From NCBI GenBank assembly GCA_964439835.1, contig CAYTPQ010000004.1, forward strand, positions 1 to 64,000: DNA of 64,000 nt, read 5' to 3'. Source of the stretch: JAGNLM01 sp964439835 (GTDB lineage: Bacteria > Pseudomonadota > Gammaproteobacteria > JAABTG01). Shown here piece after piece: positions 1 through 8,984 of this stretch. The notes beneath the pieces are model-generated. The model was given only the letters and a program-made list of their open reading frames with translations, had not been told where the DNA came from and searched no databases. A program made the position numbers and the translations under genes. The first letter of the stretch is position 1, and every line of letters begins with the position of its first letter.

Positions 1-8
1 TGAGGTTT

Positions 9-87
<79 letters not shown>

Positions 88-634
88 AGTTTGCCGTGCT
101 GGTGGGGGAAACGACTCGATATGCGAGATGAGCCGGCCGTTTCCCGAGGGAGCGCTAGAGTACACCAGGATCTCGGGGATGCCAAAGACGGGGATGTTGG
201 TCTGGCCTCCGCGCGCCGTAATGCGTCGCCCCCGGGGGCGGACAATAGAGCTGGCCCTGGACAGCGTGCGCACCTTGCGCACCACGTCACACACGTCGGG
301 CGGAAAGCAAGATCTCCGCCACCTACGCTTTAAGTAGACCCCGTTAAGGAGAGTCGGGATGCCCAGAGGCTCGGTCCGCCAGGCCTGCAGCGCCACCCTC
401 GAGAAGCTGGGTCAGCGCCTCGTCGCCGCGCGCTCGGACCCAGCCTCCGCGTTGAGGACGGCGTTCAGCACCTGCATGTGCTATCTGTCCCCCGTCTGTT
501 ATCTCGATCAGGAGAGGGACGAGGGTGACGACGGTCTGGCCAGGAAGGCCCTGGTGGACGGCCCCCTCAAGTAGCGAGAACGCTCCGATCGGCGCCGGCT
601 CCGGGGCCGGCCTTGCCCATGTGCCGGTCAGCCG
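88..634. other. intergenic region upstream of queC, no convincing gene
   Basis: This gap of over 500 bases lies between tRNA-Pro and queC. The only small ORF with a plausible ribosome site is 359-574 on the plus strand (71 codons, AAGGAGA about 8 nt before ATG). Its product has no recognisable motif or signal sequence, so I do not call it a gene. The area around 310-350 is slightly richer in A+T and might hold a promoter for queC, but no clean hexamer pair is visible. Confidence 0.4.
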
Positions 635-652
635 CGGTACCCTTGGGTACCG
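635..652. repeat. perfect short inverted repeat abutting the queC start
   Basis: CGGTACCC and GGGTACCG form an 8-bp inverted repeat separated by TT, ending exactly at the candidate GTG start of queC (652). It could be an operator or an mRNA hairpin that covers the initiation region. It could also be a chance KpnI-like palindrome; nothing else in the sequence decides. Confidence 0.35.
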
Positions 653-1380
653 TGCAAGCCAGTAAGACCCGAGCGTCCCTGCCTTCGCCCCCGGCGGTCG
701 TGCTGCTCTCCGGCGGTCTCGACTCGACCACCGCGCTGGCGATGGCGAAGGCCGAGGGGTTCGCCCCCTACGTCATGAGCTTCCGCTACGGCCAGCGCCA
801 CGCGATGGAGCTGGACTCCGCCCGGCGGGTGGCGCAGGCGCTGGGGGTGGCCGAGCACGTGGTGGTGGACATCGACCTCCGGGCCATCGGCGGCTCGGCC
901 TTGACCGCCGACCTCCCGGTGCCGAAGGGGCGCAGCCCCGCCGAGATGGGGGAGGGGGTCCCGGTCACCTACGTCCCGGCCCGCAACACCATCTTCCTCT
1001 CCTTCGCCCTCGCCTGGGCCGAGGTGCTGGGCGCCTCCGACCTCTACATCGGGGTCAACGCGCTGGACTACTCGGGCTACCCGGACTGCCGGCCCGAGTA
1101 CGTCGCCGCCTTCGAGGCGATGGCGAACTTGGCGACGAAGGCGGGGGTCGAGGGGCGCCAGCGGCTCAACATCCACACGCCACTTATCGCCCTGTCCAAG
1201 GCGGACATCATCCGCAGGGGCCTGGCGCTGGGGGTCGACTACGGGCTGACCTCGAGCTGCTACGACCCGGGCGCCGACGGACGCCCCTGCGAGGCCTGCG
1301 ACTCCTGCCTGCTACGGGCCAAGGGCTTCGCCGAGGCCGGGGTTCCCGACCCGCTGCTCGCCCGCTTCCCCACGCCATGA
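652..1380 (+). CDS. queC: 7-cyano-7-deazaguanine synthase QueC
   Basis: QueC converts 7-carboxy-7-deazaguanine to preQ0 with ATP and ammonia in the queuosine pathway (cytoplasmic). From the GTG at 652 the product is 242 aa, close to the usual 220-240. The N-type ATP pyrophosphatase loop SGGLDS is at residues 20-25. A zinc site is visible as Cys203, Cys213, Cys216 and Cys219. The frame also opens with TTG 613 and ATG 619, so the start could lie a few codons upstream; none has a strong ribosome site. The stop overlaps the next gene, a QueD-like protein, by 4 nt, which indicates translational coupling. queE and queF are not nearby. Confidence 0.93.
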   Translation: MQASKTRASLPSPPAVVLLSGGLDSTTALAMAKAEGFAPYVMSFRYGQRHAMELDSARRVAQALGVAEHVVVDIDLRAIGGSALTADLPVPKGRSPAEMGEGVPVTYVPARNTIFLSFALAWAEVLGASDLYIGVNALDYSGYPDCRPEYVAAFEAMANLATKAGVEGRQRLNIHTPLIALSKADIIRRGLALGVDYGLTSSCYDPGADGRPCEACDSCLLRAKGFAEAGVPDPLLARFPTP

Positions 1381-2471
1381 CCGAGCGTCTCTACCACCTC
1401 GCCGCCGCCCCCTTCGAGTCCGCCCGCCGGGTCGACATCCTCGACCCCGGGCACCGGGCGGCGCGTCTGCACGGCCACAGCTTCCTCGCCCGGGTGCGGG
1501 CCGAGCTGCCGGCGGGCTGGGCGGCGTTTCCCGGCGGGGAGACCGACGCCCTCGCCGCGGCGCTCGGGGCCTGCGTCGGGCAGCTCGACTACCGGGACCT
1601 GAACGAGGTCATCGCGGTGCCCACCGACGAGAACCTGGCCCGCTGGGTGCGTCGCTGCATCGAGGTCCCCGGTCTCGCCAGCGTCGGCGTCCAGAGCACC
1701 CGCGACCAGGGTGCGGAGCTCGACGCCGACGACCACGTCCACGTCTGGCGGCGCTTTCGCTTCGAGGCCGCCCACCGGCTGCCCAACGTGCCAGAAGGTC
1801 ATCCGTGCGGGCGGATGCACGGCCACGGCTTCGAGGTCATCCTGCACGCCGACCAGGACCTGGGGACGCGCGACCTGGGGGTGGACTTCGACCGGCTGGG
1901 GGCGCTCTGGGCGCCGTTCCAGGCCGAGCTCCACCACACCTGCCTGAACGACCTCCCGGGGCTCGAGAACCCGACCAGCGAGAGGCTGGCGGCGTGGTTG
2001 TGGCGCCGGCTGAAGCCGGCCCTACCGGAGCTCTCGTGGGTGACGGTGTACGAGACCAGTACCGCCGGCTGCCACTACGACGGCAGCCACTACCGGATCT
2101 GGAAGGAGCGGAAGTTCGAGAGCGCGCTGCGCCTGGTGCGCACCCCCGCGGGCGACCCGCGCCGGCGCCTGCACGGGCACAGCTATCTGGTGCGCCTGCA
2201 CCTGACCGCCCCGCTGGACACCGTGATGGGCTGGACGGTGGACTACGGGGACGTGAAGGAGTTGTTCCGGCCGACTTACAAGGCGCTCGACCACCACACC
2301 CTCAACGACCTGCCCGGTCTCGCCGACGCTGACCCGGGCACGCTGACCCGCTGGATCCGGGACCAGCTGGCGCCGAGCCTTCCGGCGCTCGACCGGGTCG
2401 ACCTCTACGCCACCCCCGGCTGCGGGGCGATGCTCGCCTGGGGCGAGCAGGGGCCGGCCCTGCCGACGTGA
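1377..2471 (+). CDS. queD: three-domain QueD-like (6-carboxytetrahydropterin synthase) protein
   Basis: QueD makes 6-carboxy-5,6,7,8-tetrahydropterin from 7,8-dihydroneopterin triphosphate, upstream of QueE and QueC. A normal QueD is about 120 aa; this protein is 364 aa and holds three QueD/PTPS-like units, each with an LHGHS- or MHGHG-type motif. The middle unit (about 125-243) has the full set: His133, Cys144, His148, His150, His186-His187 and Glu226 in an ETSTAGC context. Unit 1 (1-120) lacks the first His, the Cys and the His-His pair. Unit 3 (about 244-364) keeps DHHTLND but lacks the first His, the catalytic Cys and the Glu. I infer one active unit flanked by two degenerate ones, perhaps taking over oligomer contacts. 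It overlaps queC by 4 nt. Confidence 0.85.
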   Translation: MTERLYHLAAAPFESARRVDILDPGHRAARLHGHSFLARVRAELPAGWAAFPGGETDALAAALGACVGQLDYRDLNEVIAVPTDENLARWVRRCIEVPGLASVGVQSTRDQGAELDADDHVHVWRRFRFEAAHRLPNVPEGHPCGRMHGHGFEVILHADQDLGTRDLGVDFDRLGALWAPFQAELHHTCLNDLPGLENPTSERLAAWLWRRLKPALPELSWVTVYETSTAGCHYDGSHYRIWKERKFESALRLVRTPAGDPRRRLHGHSYLVRLHLTAPLDTVMGWTVDYGDVKELFRPTYKALDHHTLNDLPGLADADPGTLTRWIRDQLAPSLPALDRVDLYATPGCGAMLAWGEQGPALPT

Positions 2472-2578
2472 CCTGCCGGGGTCCTACAGGCGTCCCGGCC
2501 GTCGTCCCGGTGAACGCTGGACGGGAGCCCCATCGGGCCTCCAGGTCGCGGCGGCCTGGCCTGGGCGGGTCCCGCCAG

Positions 2579-3862
2579 CTACTTACCGCCCGACGCCAAG
2601 CCGGGGTGGCGGAGCAGTAACGAGCCGAGCGCGCCGAGCAGGGCGACGCCCGCGGCCAGCAGCATCGCGGGGGCCAGAGAGCCGGCCAGGTCCGCAATGC
2701 GGCCGGCGGCGCTGGGGGCGAGCGCCTGGCCGATCCCGAAGAACAGGGTGATGAAGCCCAGCCCGGCAGGCGCGAGCCTCGAGCCGAGCAGGTCTCCGCA
2801 GGTCGCCGCCATGATCGCGGGGATACTCCAGGCCGAGAGCCCGAACAGGACCGCAGAGAGGGTGAACCCCGCCGGCGAGGGCCACAGCGCGAACATGCCG
2901 AACGCGACGGCGTGGATCAGATACACGATGACCAGGGTTCCCCTGCGGCCAATCACGTCGGAGACCCACCCCCAGAGCAGCCCGCAGAGCAGGCTGAACC
3001 AACCCATGGTCATGAACAGGCTGCCTGCGGCGGCCTGGGTGTAGTGGCCCTCGGCGATGAGGTACTTGGTGAAGAAGGTCATGTAGATGATGTAGGAGAA
3101 TCCGAAGGCCACGTAGATCAGGCCGACGTGCCACACGACGCCGGACCGGTAGACGCGTCCCCAATGCAGTCCGTCGCTCGGGGCTGCGCCGGTTGCGTCA
3201 TCTCGCTCAGCCCCCAGCGGCTGGAGCCCGAGGTCGGCGGGCCGGTTTCGCAGCAGGAGCAGCGCCAGCGCCGCCAGGCCGAACGTCGTCCCCGCGAAGC
3301 CGAACCAGGAGAGCCGCCAGCCGTCCTGCCCGTATGCGGACAAGAGGTAGGGCACCAGCGGTCCGAGCAGGATGAGCGCCAGTGAAGAGCCGGTCACGCC
3401 GACGCCGGCGGCGAGCCCCCGGCGGCGCTGGGCGAACCACGCGGACAGGAGTGCCATCATCGGGACGTTGCTGGCGCCGCTGCCGATGCCGGTGAGTGCC
3501 CGCCAGCCCATGGCCTCCGAGAAACTCCCCGCCAGCCCGGTGAGCAGCATGCCGACGGCGGCGACCATCAGACCGGCCGAGATCACGGTACGCGGACCGA
3601 AGCGCGACGCCAGTGCACCCCCGACCACGGCGAGCGCCAGGTAGGCCGCCAGATTCGCCGTCGCCAGGGCGCCAGCCTGGGTATTGTCCAGGTCGAGGCC
3701 GACCTGCATCGGTGGCAGCAGCATCGTGTAGCCGAACCGGGCCAGCCCCAGCGAAGCGAAGACGACGAGCGTGCCCACCGCGAGCACAACCCACGCGTAA
3801 TGGACTCGCGGGGAGCCCTGTGCCGCCTCCGCGGCGGAATTCGAACGGCGTCCTTCCTTCAC
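2579..3862 (-). CDS. MFS transporter
   Basis: This is a twelve-helix major facilitator carrier of the inner membrane. I chose the GTG at 3862 (427 aa) because GGGGAG lies about 9 nt upstream and the first helix follows at about residue 24; the open frame continues to 4096 but that extension is Arg/Pro-rich and looks non-coding. The loop 2-3 MFS signature appears as ASRFGPRTV and its second-half counterpart as SDVIGRRGT. Substrate is not predictable from the sequence. It is convergent with queD and diverges from hldE, so it is probably monocistronic. Confidence 0.85.
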   Translation of the reverse strand: MKEGRRSNSAAEAAQGSPRVHYAWVVLAVGTLVVFASLGLARFGYTMLLPPMQVGLDLDNTQAGALATANLAAYLALAVVGGALASRFGPRTVISAGLMVAAVGMLLTGLAGSFSEAMGWRALTGIGSGASNVPMMALLSAWFAQRRRGLAAGVGVTGSSLALILLGPLVPYLLSAYGQDGWRLSWFGFAGTTFGLAALALLLLRNRPADLGLQPLGAERDDATGAAPSDGLHWGRVYRSGVVWHVGLIYVAFGFSYIIYMTFFTKYLIAEGHYTQAAAGSLFMTMGWFSLLCGLLWGWVSDVIGRRGTLVIVYLIHAVAFGMFALWPSPAGFTLSAVLFGLSAWSIPAIMAATCGDLLGSRLAPAGLGFITLFFGIGQALAPSAAGRIADLAGSLAPAMLLAAGVALLGALGSLLLRHPGLASGGK

Positions 3863-4183
3863 CGGCCCATCGCTCCCCGCTGGATGCTCGATGCCCTTAT
3901 CGAGGGGCGAGGTCCCCGCCCTCCCACCCCGAGGGGGTGACGATCGCGTCCCCGGCATCACGATACCAATCCCGCCCCGGCCGGACGAGATTGCAGGCAG
4001 ATAACCCCGCGGGTGCCGCGCCACGCTTCGACGCCCGGCGGGTCGAGGGGCACCATCGTGCACCCGCCGCGGCGCGCCCCGAGGCAGGGGCCCCACGAAC
4101 GCCTCGCACCGCGTCCTGGGGTGGCGGCGCCGGCGTGGTAGACTCCGCGCCTGCTCGGCTTACCGAACTTCACCTTGGCCGCC
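3863..4183. other. divergent intergenic region MFS/hldE
   Basis: About 320 bases separate two divergent starts and should contain promoters for both. The sequence is GC-rich and I could not assign -35/-10 pairs or operators with confidence. Short ORFs here have no supporting features. Confidence 0.4.
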
Positions 4184-5632
4184 GTGTCCTCCCGCCTGCC
4201 TGACTTTGCCCGCGCCAGGGTACTGGTGGTCGGCGACGTCATGCTCGACCGCTACTGGTACGGCGCCACCAGCAGGATCTCGCCCGAGGCGCCCGTCCCG
4301 GTCGTCCACGTGCAGGACGTGGAGGACCGCCCGGGCGGGGCGGCCAACGTCGCCCTGAACGCCGCGAGCCTCGGTGCGGCCGTCACCCTGGTGGGCGTGA
4401 CCGGCACCGACGAGGCGGCCGACACGCTGGCCGCACTGGTGGCCGCCCACGGAGTCGAGGCCCGTCTCGAGCGTCGGACCGGGCGCCCCACGGTCACCAA
4501 GCTGCGCGTCTTGAGCCGCCACCAACAGCTGATCCGCCTGGATTTCGAGGAGCCGCTTGCGGGGGGCTCGATGACGGCCCCGGGCGAGGCGCTCGCTGGG
4601 CCACTGGCGGAGGCGGCGGTGGTCGTCCTCTCCGACTACGGCAAGGGCACGCTGGCCGAGCCGCAACCGCTCATCGCGGCCGCTCGCGGTCTCGGCCGGC
4701 CGGTCGTGGTGGACCCCAAGGGCCGCGACTTCAGTCGCTACCGCGGCGCGTCCGTGCTTACGCCGAACCTCGCGGAGCTGGAGACGGTGGTGGGTCCCTG
4801 CCGGGACCTTGACGAGCTGGTCGCGCGCGGCGAGCACCTGCGCGCCGAGCTCGACCTGGAAGCGCTGCTCGTCACGCGCAGTGAGCACGGCGTGAGCCTG
4901 CTGCGCCAGGGCCGGGCACCCCTGCACCTGGCGGCCCACGCCCGCGAGGTCTACGACGTGACCGGCGCCGGCGACACCGTGGTCGGCGTGCTGGCAGCGG
5001 CACTGGCCGCGGGCAGCGGACTCGAGCAGGCCACGGCACTCGCGAACCTGGCGGCGGGGCTGGTGGTGGCCCGCCTCGGCACGGCGAGCGTCACCGCGGC
5101 CGAGCTGGAGGCGGCGCTGGCCTCGGCTATACCCCCGGCAGGTGGGGTCGTCGACGAGCCGGCGTTGTTGGAACGAGTCGCCGCGGCCCGCGGGCGGGGC
5201 GAGCGGGTGGTCATGACCAATGGCTGCTTCGACATCCTGCACGCCGGACATGTCCGCTACTTGAGCGAGGCACGGGCCCTTGGAGACCGACTGGTGGTGG
5301 CGGTCAACGACGACGCCTCGGTCCAGCGCCTCAAGGGCCGGGACCGGCCCATCAACCCGCTGGACCGGCGGATGTCGGTGCTGGCCGCCCTGGCCGCCGT
5401 GGACTGGGTGGTGCCGTTCTCGGAGGACACCCCCGAGCGGCTCATCTGCGCCCTGGGGCCGGACGTCCTGGTCAAAGGCGGAGACTATCGGCCCGAGGCG
5501 ATCGCCGGTAGCGAGTGCGTGCAGGCCCGGGGCGGGCGGGTGGTCGTGCTCGGCTACCTGCCCGGCTGCTCCACCAGTGAGCTGATCGAGGCCATCCTGG
5601 GCTCGGGCCCGCCCCGGCGCGAAGGCGCCTGA
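4184..5632 (+). CDS. hldE: bifunctional heptose 7-phosphate kinase / heptose 1-phosphate adenylyltransferase
   Basis: HldE makes ADP-heptose for the LPS inner core: the N-terminal ribokinase-like domain phosphorylates D-glycero-beta-D-manno-heptose 7-phosphate at C1, and the C-terminal domain adenylylates it. The kinase half (about 1-320) shows GGAANVALN and the anion-hole motif TGAGDT near residue 260. The transferase half begins at about 340 with TNGCFDILHAGH, carrying the HxGH nucleotidyltransferase motif, and contains VKGGDY. At about 482 aa it has the normal E. coli-like length. Start is GTG 4184, or TTG 4175 three codons earlier. waaA follows after 5 nt, forming an LPS-core operon. Confidence 0.95.
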   Translation: MSSRLPDFARARVLVVGDVMLDRYWYGATSRISPEAPVPVVHVQDVEDRPGGAANVALNAASLGAAVTLVGVTGTDEAADTLAALVAAHGVEARLERRTGRPTVTKLRVLSRHQQLIRLDFEEPLAGGSMTAPGEALAGPLAEAAVVVLSDYGKGTLAEPQPLIAAARGLGRPVVVDPKGRDFSRYRGASVLTPNLAELETVVGPCRDLDELVARGEHLRAELDLEALLVTRSEHGVSLLRQGRAPLHLAAHAREVYDVTGAGDTVVGVLAAALAAGSGLEQATALANLAAGLVVARLGTASVTAAELEAALASAIPPAGGVVDEPALLERVAAARGRGERVVMTNGCFDILHAGHVRYLSEARALGDRLVVAVNDDASVQRLKGRDRPINPLDRRMSVLAALAAVDWVVPFSEDTPERLICALGPDVLVKGGDYRPEAIAGSECVQARGGRVVVLGYLPGCSTSELIEAILGSGPPRREGA

Positions 5633-5637
5633 GGCCC

Positions 5638-6924
5638 GTGACCGCCCCCGCACCGGCCGAGCGGCTCTACACGACGCTCCTGGGCGCCGCCGTGCCGCTC
5701 GTGCTCCTGAACCTGCTGCGCCGCGGTCTGCGCAACCGGGCGTACTGGCGGCGGTGGGGCGAGCGGTTCGCGCGTGCTCCGCTGCCCGAGGACTGCCCGG
5801 TCTGGGTCCACGCGGTGTCGGTCGGTGAGGTCCAGGCGGCGGTTCCCCTGGTCCGGGTCCTCCTGGAGCGCCATCCCGACCTGCGGGTGGTGGTGACCAC
5901 GACCACACCCACCGGGTCGGACCGCCTGCGGGCCACCCTCGACGAGCAGGTCGAGCACGTCTACGCCCCCTATGACCTGCCTGGGGCCGTGGCTCGCTTT
6001 CTCGACCGGGTGCGGCCCCGGCTGGCCGTGTTCATGGAGACCGAGCTCTGGCCGAACACCCTGCGGCTCTGTGCCGAGCGGGGCATTCCCGTAGTGGTCG
6101 CCAACGCCCGCCTGTCGGAGCGCTCCGCCCGCGGGTACGCCCGTTTTCCCCGGGTCGTCGGGCCCATGCTCGGCCGAATCGGGGCGGTGGCCGCCCAGGC
6201 CCAGGCCGACGCGGGGCGGTTCGTCGCCCTTGGTGTCCCGCCGGAGCGGGTGCGGGTGACCGGGAGCCTGAAGTTTGACGTGGCGCTGCCCGCGAGCCTG
6301 CGCGAGCAGGCCGAGGCCCTGCGTCGGCAGTGGGGCGCGGACCGCAGCGTCTGGGTGGCTGCCAGCACCCACGAGGGCGAGGAAGACCGGGTCCTGGACG
6401 CCTTCAGACGGCTGCTGCGGCCCTGTCCGGACAGTCTGCTGGTGCTGGTCCCGCGGCACCCCGAGCGGTTCGGTCGCGCGCTCGCCCTGGTCCGTCGGCG
6501 GGGATTCCGGGTGGCGCAGCGCAGCCGGGCCGCGGAGGACTGTGCGGAGGCGGAGGTGTTCCTCGGCGACACGATGGGCGAGCTGCCACTCTTCTATGCC
6601 GCGGCGGACGTCGCCTTCGTCGGTGGCAGCCTGGTGCCAACCGGGGGGCACAACCTGCTGGAGCCGGCGGCGCTCGGTGTGCCGGTGCTCTTCGGTCCTC
6701 ACGTCTTCAACTTCGCCGAGGTGAGTCAGCTCCTGCTGGAGCGGGGTGCCGCCCGGCAAGTCCGCAGCGCCCGGGAGCTCGCAGGGGTGCTGTGTGAGCT
6801 CTTACAGGACCCGGAGGCGCGCAACGCCATGGGCGAGCGCGGCCGCGGGGCGGTGGCGGAGAACCGCGGTGCGCTCGACCGGCTGATGGCGATCCTCGAT
6901 CCTTACCTGGAACACGTTCGATAG
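5638..6924 (+). CDS. waaA: 3-deoxy-D-manno-octulosonic acid (Kdo) transferase
   Basis: WaaA (KdtA) transfers Kdo from CMP-Kdo to lipid A precursor at the cytoplasmic face of the inner membrane. The 428-aa product has an N-terminal hydrophobic anchor (about 12-28), the HAVSVGEV glycine/Glu motif with the catalytic glutamate, a METELWPN motif, and the C-terminal GT-B donor-site stretch GGHNLLEPA. The GTG at 5638 follows the hldE stop by 5 nt, with GAGG just upstream. The number of Kdo residues added cannot be read from sequence. With hldE it supports an LPS-bearing Gram-negative host. Confidence 0.95.
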   Translation: MTAPAPAERLYTTLLGAAVPLVLLNLLRRGLRNRAYWRRWGERFARAPLPEDCPVWVHAVSVGEVQAAVPLVRVLLERHPDLRVVVTTTTPTGSDRLRATLDEQVEHVYAPYDLPGAVARFLDRVRPRLAVFMETELWPNTLRLCAERGIPVVVANARLSERSARGYARFPRVVGPMLGRIGAVAAQAQADAGRFVALGVPPERVRVTGSLKFDVALPASLREQAEALRRQWGADRSVWVAASTHEGEEDRVLDAFRRLLRPCPDSLLVLVPRHPERFGRALALVRRRGFRVAQRSRAAEDCAEAEVFLGDTMGELPLFYAAADVAFVGGSLVPTGGHNLLEPAALGVPVLFGPHVFNFAEVSQLLLERGAARQVRSARELAGVLCELLQDPEARNAMGERGRGAVAENRGALDRLMAILDPYLEHVR

Positions 6925-6982
6925 GAGCGGGGCTGCGGGGTGCGCACCCGTGGCCCATCACGCCCGCCTGGGGCCTGGAGAC

Positions 6983-7546
6983 CTACTTCAGCAGGGCGGA
7001 GACCGCCTTGAACTGCGGGTGGCGGGCGTTGCCGAGCCACTCGAACAGGACCGACTCGGTGCTCGGCACGTCGATGCTGCCCTGACGCAGGCGGGCGAGG
7101 GCGTTGGCGTGGTTGCGGGGGTCGCGGGAGCAGACGGCGTCTTCGACCACGAACACCTGGAAGCCCCGGTCCCGCAGGTCGAAAGCCGTCTGCAGCACAC
7201 AGACGTGGGCCTCCATACCGCCGAGCACGATCTGCGGACGGGCGGTCGCATCGAGGCAGGCCGTGAAACCCTCCGCGCCGCAGCAGGAGAAGCTCGTCTT
7301 CTCCAGCACCGGGGCTCCGGCGGGTAGGCGAGAGGCGACCTCCGGCTCGCTAGGGCCGAGGCCCCGCGGGTACTGCTCGGTGGCGAGTACCGGGATCTGC
7401 AGAAGCCGGGCCGTCTCCAACAGGATCCCGAGGTTGCGCAGCACGCGGGCGCGATATTCCGCTGGCATCGCAGCGGCGAGGCGCTCCTGAACGTCGACCA
7501 CTACAAGCTGCGCCGATTCGGCGTGACAGAGGCCTGGCCCGTTCAG
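6983..7546 (-). CDS. isochorismatase-family cysteine hydrolase, non-standard start
   Basis: The protein belongs to the isochorismatase-like hydrolases (YcaC-like), which use an Asp-Lys-Cys triad. The Asp is in VVVDVQERL, the Lys in EKTSFSCCG and the nucleophile Cys in EAHVCVLQTA. The first standard start is GTG 7501, which would cut into the first beta strand and leave only two residues before the Asp. Upstream, the frame is open back to the tolC stop with no ATG, GTG or TTG. A CTG at 7546 has GAGGAG 9 nt before it, so I place the start there (187 aa). The gene lies 57 nt after tolC, in the same reading frame. Its substrate is unknown. Confidence 0.8.
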   Translation of the reverse strand: MNGPGLCHAESAQLVVVDVQERLAAAMPAEYRARVLRNLGILLETARLLQIPVLATEQYPRGLGPSEPEVASRLPAGAPVLEKTSFSCCGAEGFTACLDATARPQIVLGGMEAHVCVLQTAFDLRDRGFQVFVVEDAVCSRDPRNHANALARLRQGSIDVPSTESVLFEWLGNARHPQFKAVSALLK

Positions 7547-7603
7547 AGTGACGAACTCCTCTGTGGACTCTGTGAGCTGTTTGGTCGCTTTCTGCAGAGG
7601 CTG

Positions 7604-8971
7604 TCAGTGCTTGAGCCAGGAGTTGATGGGCACCAGGTCGTCGGGCGAGAGGGTGCCAGCCGCCTGCTTCAGGCGCAAGGTGGCGAGGATGTAGGTGTAC
7701 TGGGCGTTCTTGTAGTCGCGCCGGGACTCGAAGGTGCGCTGCTGGGCATTGAGGACGTCGACCGAGGTCCGGGTGCCGACCTGGAAGCCCGCCTCCGTGG
7801 CCTCCAGGGCCTTGCGGGTCGAGGTCTCCGCCTGACGCAGGGCGATCACGCCGGAGATGCTATCCAGGATGCCGTTGTAGGACTGGCGGGCCTGGCGGTA
7901 GGTGCCCCGGCGCGCGGACTCCAGCTGGTCCAGGGCCTGCTGGTATTGGTAGCGGGCCTGCTCGGTCTGGGAGTAGGTCAGGCCGCCCGAGAAGATCGGC
8001 AGGCTAAGCTGCAGGCCGATCGAGTCCTGGTATGAGCGGCTGTCCGACAGCGGTGCGCTGATCCCTTGGAGAACGGGGCTCTCCGATTGGGAGTTGTAGT
8101 TTCTGGCGGCAACGAGGTCGAGCGTCGGCAGGTGGCCGGAGAAGCGTCGGGAGATCTCCTCCTGGGCGACCTTCGAGGCGAAGGTCGCGGCGGCGATCTG
8201 GCGGTTCTCGGCCAGCGCCTTCTCTACCCACTGCTCCGGGCTGTTGGGGTCGGGCGGGTTCAGCGGCACCTCGCCGGCCAGCGGCGCCAGCTGCTCGTAG
8301 TACTCGCCGACCAGCTCGCGCAGGGCCTCGCGGGCGTTCTCGAGGGCGTTCCGCGCCCGGATCTCCTCGGCCACCGCCAGGTCGTAGCCGGCCTTCGCCT
8401 CCTCCACGTCGGTGATGGCGATGAGTCCGACCTCGAACCGTTGCAGGGCCTGGTTGTACTGGGAGTCGAAGGCCTCCTTGGTGGTGACCCGGAACTCCAG
8501 GTTGTCCTCGGCCGCCAGCACCTCGAAGTAGCGCTGGGCCGAGCGAACGATCAAGTCCTGAGCCGCGGCGTCCAGCTCCGCGTTGGCCTGCTTGACCCGG
8601 TTGTCCGCCTGCTCCAGCTGGACCCAGCGGTCCCAGCGGAAGACCGGCTGGGTCAGGCTGATGCCGTAGCTGTTGGTGTTGAAGCGGGCGTCGTCCTTGA
8701 GCTTGGTGCCGGCTCTCCGTGCCGTGCGCCGGCCGTCGTTCCAGGCGGTCTCGGCCTGCAGGGCAATGTTGGGCAGCAGTCCCGCCCGCGCCTGGGGCGT
8801 GAACTCCTGGGCGGCCTTGTTGCCCGAGACCGCGGCGGCGAACTCGGGGTCATTGTCCAGGGCGAGCTTATAGGTCTCGATCAGGTCGACCGCCCCCGCG
8901 GCACCGCTGAAGCCGATCGTGAGGCCGACGGCCAGGGCGATGATCGAGGGGACCCTTGTTCTCGTTTTCAT
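7604..8971 (-). CDS. tolC: TolC family outer-membrane efflux protein
   Basis: This is the outer-membrane channel for type I secretion and RND/MFS efflux. The 455-aa product starts with a signal peptide (cleavage near GAAGA, about residue 27). Two OEP repeats follow (about 30-230 and 240-445), rich in long heptad helices; ETYKLALDNDPEF is the typical first-repeat opening and TRTSVDVLNAQQ the second-repeat hallmark. The length fits the family. It is the third gene of a leftward pcm-rhodanese-tolC run, an order seen in many gammaproteobacteria, with 13 nt separating it from the rhodanese gene. No adaptor or pump gene is adjacent, so it probably serves several systems. Confidence 0.93.
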   Translation of the reverse strand: MKTRTRVPSIIALAVGLTIGFSGAAGAVDLIETYKLALDNDPEFAAAVSGNKAAQEFTPQARAGLLPNIALQAETAWNDGRRTARRAGTKLKDDARFNTNSYGISLTQPVFRWDRWVQLEQADNRVKQANAELDAAAQDLIVRSAQRYFEVLAAEDNLEFRVTTKEAFDSQYNQALQRFEVGLIAITDVEEAKAGYDLAVAEEIRARNALENAREALRELVGEYYEQLAPLAGEVPLNPPDPNSPEQWVEKALAENRQIAAATFASKVAQEEISRRFSGHLPTLDLVAARNYNSQSESPVLQGISAPLSDSRSYQDSIGLQLSLPIFSGGLTYSQTEQARYQYQQALDQLESARRGTYRQARQSYNGILDSISGVIALRQAETSTRKALEATEAGFQVGTRTSVDVLNAQQRTFESRRDYKNAQYTYILATLRLKQAAGTLSPDDLVPINSWLKH

Positions 8972-8984
8972 CCGGCGCTCCCGG

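Noticed and set aside
359..574. 71-codon ORF with a fair ribosome site before queC
   Set aside because: No recognisable motif, odd composition, and no neighbour support.
2579..4096. Extended N-terminus of the MFS gene to 4096
   Set aside because: The extra 78 residues are Arg/Pro-rich and non-family; GTG 3862 has a better ribosome site.
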